A stretch of DNA of 64,000 bases from Meloidogyne chitwoodi (taxonomy: Eukaryota; Nematoda; Chromadorea; Rhabditida; Meloidogynidae): contig JACZZP010000006.1 in assembly GCA_015183035.1 (NCBI GenBank), positions 1,674,001 to 1,738,000 of the forward strand. Direction: 5' to 3'. Position 1 is the first letter of the stretch. Each line of letters starts with the position of its first letter. The position numbers and the translations under genes were made by a program. The notes beneath the pieces were generated by a model. The model made no database searches. It was not told the DNA's origin and saw only the letters and a list, made by a program, of their open reading frames with translations. Shown here in pieces: positions 12,069-20,916 of this stretch.

Positions 12069-12120
12069 TGGCTTGGCTTCCTTTTTATAATTTTAAATAG
12101 TGGCTTGGCTTCATATATAA
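12069..12120. promoter_or_regulatory. Left paired-box divergent promoter (two TGGCTTGGCTTC) with TATA
   Basis: Two copies of TGGCTTGGCTTC at 12069-12080 and 12101-12112, 32 bp apart, lie in the 240-bp gap between the divergent genes starting at 11933 (minus) and 12174 (plus). CATATATAAACCCC (12112-12125) directly follows box 2 and supplies a TATA element about 55 bp before the plus-strand ATG. The same paired arrangement recurs at 26572-26614. Strong by pattern; function inferred. Confidence 0.65.
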
Positions 12121-12173
12121 ACCCCGAAATTTAAAGTAAACAATCAATCTTACTCACAAAATTTTTGAAAAAT

Positions 12174-12800
12174 ATGGCAATTAATATTAATAATAAAGAG
12201 TCTTTGATGACTCAGATATTACCAGAAGCTGAATTCAATTTTACAACAAACGGTATTACACTAACTAGTGAAAGAATTTCTACTCCCCGTTTTATTCCTT
12301 TCGAGAATGGTGGTCGATGCCGGGAATGTAAGAGTACAGAGATAGAGCTTGACTTTATTGTGACAAAAGAAGGAGTAACTATATATTGTACACGATTCTC
12401 AACCCCTCGCTTTGTACCTTTTGATTTTATTTATGATTTGCCAGGACATTGTTTCTTCAAGGTCATTTGTAATAAAATTAAAATAAAATTTAAATTTAAG
12501 ATCAAAAATAAAGGCCGCGTTTTGAATATTCCATATGGGTCGCAAAATGTATGCCCAGTCCAAAATTCGAGCAAGCGAAAATCTGAAAGTCAATTACCTC
12601 CTCCACCACCACCGCCACCACTTGCACCTCTTCAAGAAAAATTGGTAGAACCACCCTTGGTCTCTACACCAATTAATGAAATAATTGATACATCTAATGA
12701 AGACAATACAGTTCTTTTGGATTTTTTTGATTCTATGCAAGCTGTTACAATGGGAATCCCAGAAAGTAAGAACGAAGAAGAATTACAACCACCTCTTTGA
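12174..12800 (+). CDS. Maverick protein of unknown function with repeated STPRF motif
   Basis: 208 residues from the ATG at 12174 (MAININNKES); the nine upstream in-frame bases have no ATG. The N-terminal half holds two related blocks, ERISTPRFIPFE and TRFSTPRFVPFD, about 40 residues apart, with a CREC pair between them. A very basic KIKIKFKFKIKNK stretch, an eight-proline run at about residue 147 and an acidic C-terminus follow. Intronless, like its downstream neighbours, and first in the plus-strand virion cluster. I do not recognise the family; the internal duplication suggests a two-lobed fold. Confidence 0.7.
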   Translation: MAININNKESLMTQILPEAEFNFTTNGITLTSERISTPRFIPFENGGRCRECKSTEIELDFIVTKEGVTIYCTRFSTPRFVPFDFIYDLPGHCFFKVICNKIKIKFKFKIKNKGRVLNIPYGSQNVCPVQNSSKRKSESQLPPPPPPPPLAPLQEKLVEPPLVSTPINEIIDTSNEDNTVLLDFFDSMQAVTMGIPESKNEEELQPPL

Positions 12801-12808
12801 ATTTTCGT

Positions 12809-12816
12809 ATATAAAC
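12809..12816 (+). promoter_or_regulatory. TATA box before the packaging ATPase gene
   Basis: TATATAAA ends 31 bp before the ATPase ATG, in the 47-bp gap after the preceding stop. Other Maverick genes in this element have similar boxes 39-64 bp upstream. Confidence 0.5.
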
Positions 12817-12847
12817 TAAATTAATCCAATAATTATTAATATTCAAA

Positions 12848-13504
12848 ATGGAAGCGTTAACATTTTCAAATAAAGATTTAAAATTTAAATTGCCTTTTGG
12901 TATGATTGTATCGGGTCCTAGTTCTAGTGGAAAGAGTACATTTCTTTTAAAATTTATTTCTGAATCAGCAGAGTTAATTGAACCCAAACCAAAGATTATA
13001 CTTTACTGTTTCGGGGAAATGAGTAATATTGTTCCAATACTTCAAAAATCCGGAGTTAACGTCTTTGTCGGTGTACCTAATGAAGATTTATTAAAAACTC
13101 TCCCAAAACCCTTTCTCCTAATTCTTGATGATTTATTACTTTCAATTGATGAAAAATATTTGTCTGAACTTTTTACTAAAAAATCACATCATCAAAACTT
13201 TGGTGTTATTTTTGTTACACAAAATTTGTTCGATAAAAAAATTAAAGTCGCCCGACAAAATGCCCAATATATTATTTTAATGCGGTCCCCAAATTCTGCT
13301 CTTGCAATAAGAAATATAGGCGTACAACTTTTTCCTGGAAAACTAGATTATTTCCTTGATTCTTACAGACAAGCTACTAACCAACCCTACGGATATCTAT
13401 TAATCGATATGCATGCTTCATCTGAACCTAGTTTACGACTGAGGACGGGGATATTTAAGGAAGATGAAGAAAGGGTAGTCTTTACTCCAAAAAGTGGAAT
13501 TTAA
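12848..13504 (+). CDS. Polinton packaging ATPase (FtsK/HerA, A32-like)
   Basis: 218 residues, intact. Walker A is GPSSSGKST at about residues 22-30, preceded by hydrophobic FGMIVS; Walker B is LLILDDLLL at about 92-100, and the Gln of FVTQN (about residue 126) fits the sensor position. This is the size and layout of the A32-like DNA-packaging ATPases of Polintons and adintoviruses, which drive the genome into the capsid. Neighbours are other virion genes on the same strand. The stop is separated from the next ATG by a single base, so the two may share a transcript. Confidence 0.9.
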   Translation: MEALTFSNKDLKFKLPFGMIVSGPSSSGKSTFLLKFISESAELIEPKPKIILYCFGEMSNIVPILQKSGVNVFVGVPNEDLLKTLPKPFLLILDDLLLSIDEKYLSELFTKKSHHQNFGVIFVTQNLFDKKIKVARQNAQYIILMRSPNSALAIRNIGVQLFPGKLDYFLDSYRQATNQPYGYLLIDMHASSEPSLRLRTGIFKEDEERVVFTPKSGI

Positions 13505-13505
13505 A

Positions 13506-13847
13506 ATGGTCAGTCAATTAGTTAATGAGAATGCTAATTTTTTAAATATTCTATGTCATACAAAATCTTCAAGAAAAATTCGGCGTATTTTACGACTTGC
13601 TAGTCCATCACAGCTTTTAGCACTTGTTGAAATTTGTCTTAATATTGTAAAATCTCGGTTTCAACTAACATCTCGTCAAAAGAAACGTTTAATGCCATAT
13701 GCCTGCTTTGTTCGAAGTGTAAGTAGAGCTAGAAGTGAAAGGGGAGCAAAACACATAATACAGAAAGGAGGTGGTATTGGTGTATTTGCGGCACTTCTTA
13801 CCCCCATTCTTATTGAACTGGCACGGTCTATAAAAAGCGCAAATTAA
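13506..13847 (+). CDS. PX-like small basic virion protein
   Basis: 113 residues from ATG 13506. The layout is the one seen in a widespread small Polinton/adintovirus protein: a helical N-terminus, LTSRQKKRL in the middle, basic RSVSRARSERG, then a Gly-rich and hydrophobic tail (IIQKGGGIGVFAALLTPILI). The tail resembles adenoviral core or membrane-active peptides. The assignment rests on overall pattern and position beside the ATPase. Intact. Confidence 0.65.
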   Translation: MVSQLVNENANFLNILCHTKSSRKIRRILRLASPSQLLALVEICLNIVKSRFQLTSRQKKRLMPYACFVRSVSRARSERGAKHIIQKGGGIGVFAALLTPILIELARSIKSAN

Positions 13848-13874
13848 TTCAAATAATTTACATTTTACAAAAAT

Positions 13875-15104
13875 ATGGCAAACAAATTTATCCTTGTACC
13901 CCAAGAAATTTATCGCGGTCTTACAACTTTTGATACGGGTGAACCAAATCTTGATGATGTTCGAAAAACACTTGATAAAACTCGTAGAGTTAGAGAACAT
14001 CCAAGTGCAAAAAACATTAATTATAACCAAGAATTAAGACGCTATTTACACTTACGCAATGAACAACAAAATCGACCTGTTAGAGTTGAAATGGTCGCAT
14101 CCCCAAAGGGAGGTTTAATGAATAACGACCCTATTAGACCTACTACAAATATAGGTGAAAATGAAGATGATATATGGATGAGTGATGATATTTCATTCTC
14201 TTCTTACCCTAGAGAACCACCTAATAAAGCATATAACATTGTACCTACTCCCTCTGTATACTCTACCCCTTCTACCATACCTACACCAAGTAGACAAATA
14301 TCAGCCCCACGACAGTCTTCTAAACGAAAGATTATTCAACAAAAAGGAAAAGAGTCAAAGAAAATAAAAATAAAAAAGGAAATAAAACAATCTAAGATCC
14401 CAATTTTGAAAAATAAAAAACAAAAGAAAAGAGTCTCGGCAACCTCTGTAATTGAACAAAATCCTATAATTGAGACTCAAAATGTACCTTCACCTCCTAT
14501 ATCACGTCAGACTACTAAGAGACCCCAACAAGCTGAAGAAATTGAAAATAATAATAATAATAGACGTAGAAGACAAAAGGTTTTAAAAAGTGGTAGATCA
14601 CCTTCACCTCCTATATCGCGTCAAAGTACTAAGAGAACTCAACAAGCTGAAGAGATTGATGATCTGAGGAGAAGAAAGTTCTTAGATCCAAATATTGAGC
14701 CCGAAGATGAGTCACAAGAAATAATTCCTAGACAAAAAGATCTTTCACTAATTCAAAAAAAGAAAAAAGATTTATTAAAGAGAAGGAGAGCAAGTCAAAA
14801 ACTTAAAGTCCCTCTTGACTCTTCCGAAATACAAAGAATGCATCGAACTGAAGAGATTGAAAAAAATAAGAATAGACGTAGAAGACAAAAGATTTCAAAA
14901 GATGGTAGATCACCTTCACCTCCTATATCTCGTATCAAAATAAAAAGAAAACGAGAAGGTCCTCCCGAGGGAGAAGAAAAAAGAAAAAGAATACCTATTA
15001 CTAAAAAACAATCGGAAAAAGCCGGAAGAACTTGGATGTTGAGACTTATAAAGGCTAAAAGAAAAGAAGCAAAATCAAAAAATTTTAAACCCTCATTGTG
15101 GTAA
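13875..15104 (+). CDS. Highly basic Maverick protein with SPSPPIS repeats
   Basis: 409 residues, intact. The N-terminus (KFILVPQEIYRGLTTFD, then a region to about residue 80 rich in Arg and Asn) looks like the conserved head of a Polinton protein. The remainder is Lys/Arg-rich and low complexity: three copies of a block with SPPIS at its core (PSPPISRQTTKR, SPSPPISRQSTKR, SPSPPISRIKIKR), each near RRRRQK and AEEIE. It resembles SR-type or protamine-like domains, so DNA condensation in the particle or nuclear targeting is plausible (inference). It lies 27 bp after the PX-like gene and 12 bp before the integrase. Confidence 0.65.
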   Translation: MANKFILVPQEIYRGLTTFDTGEPNLDDVRKTLDKTRRVREHPSAKNINYNQELRRYLHLRNEQQNRPVRVEMVASPKGGLMNNDPIRPTTNIGENEDDIWMSDDISFSSYPREPPNKAYNIVPTPSVYSTPSTIPTPSRQISAPRQSSKRKIIQQKGKESKKIKIKKEIKQSKIPILKNKKQKKRVSATSVIEQNPIIETQNVPSPPISRQTTKRPQQAEEIENNNNNRRRRQKVLKSGRSPSPPISRQSTKRTQQAEEIDDLRRRKFLDPNIEPEDESQEIIPRQKDLSLIQKKKKDLLKRRRASQKLKVPLDSSEIQRMHRTEEIEKNKNRRRRQKISKDGRSPSPPISRIKIKRKREGPPEGEEKRKRIPITKKQSEKAGRTWMLRLIKAKRKEAKSKNFKPSLW

Positions 15105-15116
15105 ATTTTCTCAAAT

Positions 15117-16194
15117 ATGGAAGATTATACAAAACTTTTACAAAATCTCTATAATAATCCAGAGTCGCCTGCAGCATTTTCAGGTGTAGATAGATTATGG
15201 CTTGAGGCACGCAAAACTCAAAACATTTACCTCGTAAATTAGTTCAGGATTTTCTTGAGGGACACCGAACTTACACTCTTATGCGTCCCAAGAGAATACA
15301 TTTTACTAGAAGTAAAACAGTAGCAGCTGGATTTATGACAGATGTCCAAGTAGACTTGGCAGATTTCCAAAGCTTAGCTAGACATAATAAAGGAAATAGA
15401 TATTTATTATTGGGAATTGATGTTTTATCTAAACAAGTTTTTGGAGTACCAGTCAAATCTAAGAAAGGTGAAGATATGCCTGATGCATTCCAAAAATTAC
15501 TTGATCAAATGCCTATGAAACCACATAGAATATTTTCTGATAAAGGATTAGAATTTAAAAACCGTCAATTAAAAGAATTTTTTGGAAAAGAAGAAATTGA
15601 GAAATTTGAGGCCACTCATTCAATTGTCAAGGCTTCACTTGCAGAACGTGCAATTCGAAATATTAAACAAAGATTATATCGATACTTTGCACATTATAAA
15701 AACCTTAATTGGACTGATATTTTACCAAAAATTTTGGAAGGAATAATAAGGCTAAATGTCGTGTTCATGGAATGAGACCTATTGATGTAAATTTTAAAAA
15801 TGCCCAAAAAGTCTGGAAGAAAATATATGGTGAAACAAAAACTAGAAAGTCAAAACCTAAATTCAAAAAGGGTGATTTTGTTAGAATGAGTATAAATAAA
15901 ACTAACTTTGAAAAAGGATATATCCCAAACTGGGGTGATGTAATAGCTGAAGTTGACAAAGTCAAAGACCAATCGCGTCCTATAAGATACAAAATTAAAG
16001 ATTCCAAGGGAGAAAAGTATAAGGGATCGTTTTACAACGAAGAGTTATCTAGAGTTAAAAAAGACGCCGATACAGAATACAGAATTGAGAAGATTTATCA
16101 AAAAAGAAAAAGATCAGATGGTACATTTGAAGTTCTTGTAAAATTTATAGGATATCCCGAAAGGGAATGGATTCATGAGAATCAACTTGTATAA
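15117..16194 (+). pseudogene. Maverick integrase with C-terminal chromodomain, two frameshifts
   Basis: Retroviral-type DDE integrase in three reading frames. The N-terminus (from ATG 15117, SPAAFSGVDRLWLEA) runs into a stop after a shift near 15215-15235. The catalytic core lies in a second frame (to about 15745) with the acidic triad in DVQVDLADF, FSDKGLEF and LAERAIRN. After another shift near 15740-15750 the C-terminal part continues, with a KFKKGDFVRM SH3-like stretch and a chromodomain (YRIEKIYQKRK...VLVKFIGYP...W). All family landmarks are otherwise present. The enzyme normally inserts the element; this copy cannot encode it as one frame unless the shifts are sequencing errors or are bypassed. 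Confidence 0.85.
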
Positions 16195-16245
16195 AAGCTC
16201 AAATATTCATTTTATTGTATCATTTTTATAATTGTCATATAAAAA

Positions 16246-17648
16246 ATGTCAAATAGTTTTTACGTTTGTTTACTAAGTAATACAACTGATTACCCCGATA
16301 ATCAACCTAATAAATTTCGATTTCATCTTCCAAAACCAATTTACTTTTCGGGTGATTGGGTTTGTGGTTTGCACAGTATTTCATATCCTTATTCTTGGCA
16401 CTCGACAATAGGTACTTTAGATGAACAATGGATCGATATTTACTGTACTGATAATAAAATTGAACAAGTTATTCATGTGCCTGTTCCAAGAGGTTCCCAC
16501 AATAAACCCCAAGATTTGGAAAGTTTTTTAATCTCAACGTTGAAACATCAAAGTGGAGCACTAGAAGCAAAATCTCTTGATGAAGGATTTGTACAAAAAC
16601 CTGTCGTAATTTCACCACCAAGGCCTGACCGTTCAAAACGTGAAATAAAATCTTCAGAAGCAAAACTTCCATCTCCTCCAAAAGTTCGAGAACTTGGTTC
16701 TCCTCCACTTTGGTTGATCCTAAGAAAAAAGAAGTACCAAAACAATCCTCTATACCATCACCTCCTACAACAAATCTCCAAAAATCCCCCCATCAAAATA
16801 CTTTAAACACTCAAAAACCTCCAACTCCTCCAACCTCAACACCTAAGCCTCCTCAGCAAAAATCATCAACACCTCAAAAATCTAACCCTACACCACCTCC
16901 TCCACCGCCTCCTCCTGCACCATCTCAAACATTATCACAAAAACCTTCTCCCTCTATTCAAATACCTTCACTTCCAACAATACCTAAACCTTCTGCTCTA
17001 ACTCAAGCCTTACCTTCACTTCCATCCCCTCCAAAGAAGGAAAGAAAGGAAAATAGTACACAAACACCAAGTGTGTTAGACGTTATGGGATTATCTAGAA
17101 GGGAAAAAGGTGAAAAACAAGATGTTTTTGATGTATTATTTGGAAAGAACAAAAATAGTAAAGCTGAATTTAGTCTTGAAGAGTTAAAACATATTATTAA
17201 TTCAATATCTCTATACTTTCATCATGATTTTAAACGTTTCAAACTGGAATTTTCACACGATTATATAAAATATTTGTCTTTCTCTCCTCAACTTGGTTAT
17301 GTACTAGGTTTTGAAAATTCAAAGATGGTAATGAATAATGAGACAGCAAAATACGGAAGTGATTTACGAGGAGGATTCTCAAGTTTTGCTGTTTATTCAA
17401 AAGGATTAACAGAGAACATGATTGTCGGCAATTCTCTAAGTTCTCTATTGAGAGTTGTCTCTGTGTCCGGAACTCCTGGAGAATATCAAGAGAAAATTTA
17501 CGACTCCCCAATCTATATTCGAGTGCTTCCAAAAGAAATTAATGAGATTGAGATAGAGTTAAGAACGATGGATGGAGGAAGACTTGTACCTTTTGCATTC
17601 GGTACAGTCATGATTGTATTAATATTTAAAAAAGTTATAAACTTCTAA
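16246..17648 (+). pseudogene. Penton-like minor capsid protein, one frameshift in Pro-rich linker
   Basis: The N-terminal part (16246 to about 16705) contains NKFRFHLPKPIYFSGDW and GLHSISYPYSW, the recognisable start of Polinton minor capsid proteins. A one-base shift at about 16700-16712 moves the frame to an ORF that continues to 17648, whose C-terminal half has YGSDLRGGFSSFAVYS, LLRVVSVSG and IYIRVLPKEINEIEIELR, the conserved end of the family. Between them is an unusually long Pro/Ser/Thr-rich linker of about 150 residues, including a run of nine prolines. The family forms the pentameric vertex, a single jelly roll. The shift lies in low-complexity sequence. Confidence 0.8.
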
Positions 17649-17668
17649 TTTTCATATGATACCTTGCC

Positions 17669-17677
17669 TATATAAAT
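17669..17677 (+). promoter_or_regulatory. TATA box before the pVI-like gene
   Basis: TATATAAAT in the 74-bp gap after the minor capsid stop, 45 bp before the next ATG. Best TATA match in the cluster. Confidence 0.5.
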
Positions 17678-17722
17678 ACTCTTGTTATTATTTTATTTCA
17701 TTTTATTTTGTGAATAAAAAAA

Positions 17723-18181
17723 ATGGTTCATATAATTTTTGATACTAGAACAGTTGGGTATGAAGAATTTATTCCTATGATGAAAGGAAATGGTATTTCT
17801 GATGAATATTTTAAGGGTTCATCACCTTATCAAAGGGGATATGGCTCCCAAAAAGGTGCAGGAATTGGTGATGTTATGCGTGGCCTATGGCGTTTCTTCC
17901 TACCAATCATCAAGCAAGCTGGTACTACTGTAGCAGGCGAAGCATTAAATACAGGACAAAGAGTATTAGAGAGAGTAAATCAAGGAGAATCAATTAAGAC
18001 TGCACTTAGAGAAGAAGGGAAGAAAGGAATAGATACTGTACTTGACAAAGGAGGATTGCCTAAACAGTTTGGTACTGGTCGTAAAAAGAGTATAAAAAGA
18101 CATGCATTACCTTCATATCAAACACTTATTGGTAAAAAAGTTAAAAAAAGATTAAGATCGGACGCCTTTGGACTTTATTAA
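17723..18181 (+). CDS. pVI-like internal virion protein
   Basis: 152 residues, intact. N-terminal YFKGSSPYQRGYG is followed by GAGIGDVMRGLWRFFLPIIK, a Gly-rich amphipathic or membrane-active segment, and a long helix (AGEALNTGQRVLERVNQGES) with a basic tail (KKSIKRHALPS). The order Gly-Tyr head, amphipathic helix and basic tail is shared by pVI-like proteins of Polintons and adintoviruses, which lie inside the capsid and help membrane penetration. Only five bases separate its stop from the capsid-protein ATG. Confidence 0.65.
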   Translation: MVHIIFDTRTVGYEEFIPMMKGNGISDEYFKGSSPYQRGYGSQKGAGIGDVMRGLWRFFLPIIKQAGTTVAGEALNTGQRVLERVNQGESIKTALREEGKKGIDTVLDKGGLPKQFGTGRKKSIKRHALPSYQTLIGKKVKKRLRSDAFGLY

Positions 18182-18186
18182 TAAAA

Positions 18187-18534
18187 ATGGCTTTTCACAA
18201 AATTGACAGTGAAAGTATAAATTCAATTACAAGTGCTCTTGATTTTTTTCAAATTCCCCCTACTAATGTTACAGTATCTTCATCTAAAGTTTTTGAAATT
18301 CTTCCCAGTAATCCTCTTACTGATACTCCTTACCACTTTAAAATTCATTCAAGTCAAAATTATATTGATTTGACAAAATGTTATCTTTTTACCGAATTTC
18401 GAATTAGAAAAGAGAATGAGAATGGGCATTTAGTAAATATTTCATCAACGGATAATGTAGCACCTATTCAACTTATAGGACAAACTTTTGGGTACACCTC
18501 AACTGAGTCTGCACGACTGAGTCTGCTCAACTGA
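18187..18534 (+). pseudogene. Major capsid protein, N-terminal fragment only
   Basis: 115 codons. About 100 match the start of the Polinton double-jelly-roll capsid protein: SALDFFQIPPTNVTV, YHFKIHSSQNYIDLT, YLFTEFRIRKE, then VAPIQLIGQTF, where the first barrel should continue. After about 18488 the frame enters a short tandem repeat (ACTGAGTC words) and stops. Full-length family members are several hundred residues longer, and no continuation is found on the far side of the MULE insertion at 20.4-20.9 kb. The truncation therefore removes most of both jelly rolls, and this copy cannot make a capsid. Confidence 0.8.
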
Positions 18535-18628
18535 GTCTGCACGACTGAGTCTTGGCACAACTGAGTCTGGCTCAACTGAGTCTGCACAACTGAGTCCCCG
18601 TTGTAAATACCTCAACTGAGTCCCAGAA
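18496..18628 (+). repeat. ACTGAGTC short tandem array
   Basis: Nine copies of ACTGAGTC spaced 13-24 bp, mostly in the form CTCAACTGAGTCTGCACG. It lies exactly at the broken edge of the capsid gene and is probably the subterminal repeat of the inserted MULE. Confidence 0.75.
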
Positions 18629-18822
18629 ATTTAATTTTATTTTTCTTCCGGTGGAAATGTTCAGAAAGCATATGATACTTCTGTAGTACCTCGAGTACCA
18701 AATACCAAAATTAAAACAATTAAGATTTGTAAAACTTTATTATAATTCATAAAAATGGAATAACGAGATCAAAAAAGTAACAAAAAAGATTAAGTAACAA
18801 AAAAGATTGAAAGTATTTTCTA

Positions 18823-20370
18823 TGACTCCATATTATAGTTGTGTGAGATTCCTTTTAAGAAATCAATAATTATTTGAGGATTTGGATGCATCTGATAATA
18901 ATGATCATTGTGTGGATTTGCTGGTTGGTAATCTTGGACTAATGCAAGAATCCTCATATCCGCATCCCTATACTTCTTTCTCTTCAACGGTGGATCCCTT
19001 CCTTGTTGACAAAGTGCAAAGTCGGCATCGATCAACTTTTGCTCCCTTTTTAAAGTTTCAATGAAACGCCATATATCTGCATGCGCACAACTAAATGCTC
19101 TCTGAAGTTTCTTATTGGCCGCTTCACTATAGTTGTTAGTGCGATCGCCTCCATGAAGAACCCTCTGGTGAACACTCCAAATTGTAGGGTCAAATCTCGG
19201 TCTGTTCCTTGCCCCATCTATTCTTAGGCGCCCTGTGTAATTTGTAATAAACCTGGAAAATATTTGACAAATATGAAAGGCGTAATTAAAAGTACCAATC
19301 CAACACAGGTTGTAATTCTGGTGATAGATGGTCCTCCAAGACGATGATTGCCGGGGTGATGTCACAAATTGGCAAAAAGGAAATTGATGTTATCATTTTG
19401 GCTTCCAAAGCCAATAAAGGATCATTTTTGTAACGCTAAATCTTGAAATTGTAGTTTTATATTAAATTGAAACCTGCATTAGACCCTCATTACTGACTGC
19501 CTTCTTAAGATTCCTAACCAAATGAAACAAGCATCCAGCAATTTCTGCATTCGGGAAAATTTCTTGAACCGCACCTATGATAGCAGCCTCATAATCCATT
19601 GAAAAAATGCGAGGATTGAAATGCGGCCAAACATCTTTTAGAAGTTAAAAAAACGAAAATATGTAGCCTTCGTTTTCGTTGTTAAAAGGCCGTATGCCAC
19701 AGGAAATACCCACTTTCTACGTCTAAATAAAAGAAACCAAAATAAAAGTTAAAAAGTTAAACCTGGCTAACACGCAAAAGATCTGGTAAAATAAGGGCGG
19801 TGTAACACTAAAACTGCCGTCAACGTATATTTGCTCCATCTCTGCTGCCCAATCACCCGAAGACATACGCCCAAATATAAGAATTCTTTAATTAAAAATT
19901 TACGTTGTTATAATCGTTGTTTAACCGTTGTTGTCCCGCATTCTCAACATATACACCAGAATCTGCTAACAAGAATTGCTCTTGAAGTTCGCCTGTACGA
20001 TTATATTGACGATAAGCTTCTGGAATTTGAAGTTCGGCAATATTTTGGGGAACTGCAGGATAGGCCGCATTTTCTCTGCGAACGCGTTGAACCAACTGAT
20101 AGGAGAAAAATATGTAAAAAAAAGAATTAAAAAAGAATACCAAATTTGTTGCCTTTTTCGACGGAAGTTGTGACAAAACAGGCGTTGCTACATTCTCCAT
20201 TGCCATTGCTCTGATCTGAGATGGGGCTTCCATCGTCACATTTGCCCTTCGTTTAATTCCTGTCACAATCTTTTGTACTTCTATAGTTGTTGCATTTGTG
20301 TCGCAAATATGAACATTAAACTCCTTCAGGAAGCCATTGTTTATGTCATTGTGAATCCTTCACTCATTGA
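18823..20370 (-). CDS. MULE transposase, N-terminus missing
   Basis: Several minus-strand exons give the core of a FLYWCH-type MULE transposase. About 20200-20345 encodes VHICDTNATT...GIKRRANV and the segment before the catalytic core; 19800-19860 has MEQIYVDGSFSVTPPLFYQI (first Asp of the DDE set); 19680-19720 has RRKWVFPVAYGLL; 19505-19610 has FSMDYEAAIIGAVQEIFPNA and AGCLFHLVRNLKK (second Asp, then CxxH). The region 19400 down to 18823 covers the rest, with TIWSVHQRVLHGGDRTNNYSE, where the third acidic residue lies. The FLYWCH zinc finger and start codon upstream of 20370 are not found. Stop at 18823-18825. Most splice phases join well. Confidence 0.75.
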
Positions 20371-20418
20371 AATAAATTTATTTAGAAAATAGTAATAAAA
20401 ATTTGGCGTCTTTTGATT

Positions 20419-20735
20419 TAAATGTCAGATGACAGATGGCAAAGGATTTGAGGTAAACAAGATAATAAAATAAATTAAAAATTCTAATGACCTTGAAAAG
20501 TGTCGGTAAGTCTTTTGATCTTTAATTAAAATATTAAACATCTGGCGACAGATTGTATAGTAATAAAAATATTTTGAGGAAAACAAGGTAATAATCTAAT
20601 TAAAAATTCTAATGAAATTGAAAAGTGTCGGCAAGCTTTGATCTTTAAAATGGAAATTAAACATCTAGAGACAGATGGTAAAATGTTTTTGAGGAAAAAC
20701 AAAGTAATAAACTAATTAAAAATTCTAAGCGTGCT
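20419..20735 (+). repeat. Three-copy tandem repeat, about 110 bp per unit
   Basis: Three imperfect units, each containing an ACAGATTG/ACAGATGG word, TTTGAGGWAAACAARRTAAT, TAATTAAAAATTCTAA, then GAAAAGTGTCGG and a GATCTTTAA. The third unit loses its end. Noncoding; at the right edge of the MULE segment. Confidence 0.7.
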
Positions 20736-20842
20736 AGGGTAATAAAACAATACTGAATAAAATTCAAATTTTTATTCATTATAAAGTCCCGCGCAAACAA
20801 ATCTTGAAAACCTCTTCGATTTTTCTTATTTACCATTATTAG

Positions 20843-20853
20843 TATATATAATA
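20843..20853 (+). promoter_or_regulatory. TATA box before the polymerase gene
   Basis: TATATATAATA lies 63 bp before the ATG at 20917, in a stretch with little else. Confidence 0.45.
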
Positions 20854-20916
20854 CCGGATTCTGTATAATTTCGTCATTTGCAATTTTTTTAGTAAAATTT
20901 TGTAATTTAAGTTAAT

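Larger units (their letters stand above)
18489..20750 (-). mobile_element. MULE (Mutator-like) transposon or remnant inserted in the capsid gene
   Basis: Begins where the capsid frame is lost and ends before the polymerase gene. It holds a MULE transposase on the minus strand, a short ACTGAGTC tandem array at its left edge and a three-copy repeat of roughly 110 bp at its right edge. Exact ends are uncertain because no matching inverted termini were found; the left edge GTACACCTCAACTGAGTC has no complement at the right. The missing capsid C-terminus suggests a deletion accompanied or followed the insertion. Confidence 0.6.

Noticed and set aside
15740..15780. Programmed frameshift in the integrase
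   Set aside because: Two unrelated shift sites with no slippery heptamer; other genes of the element are also shifted. Decay or sequencing error is simpler.
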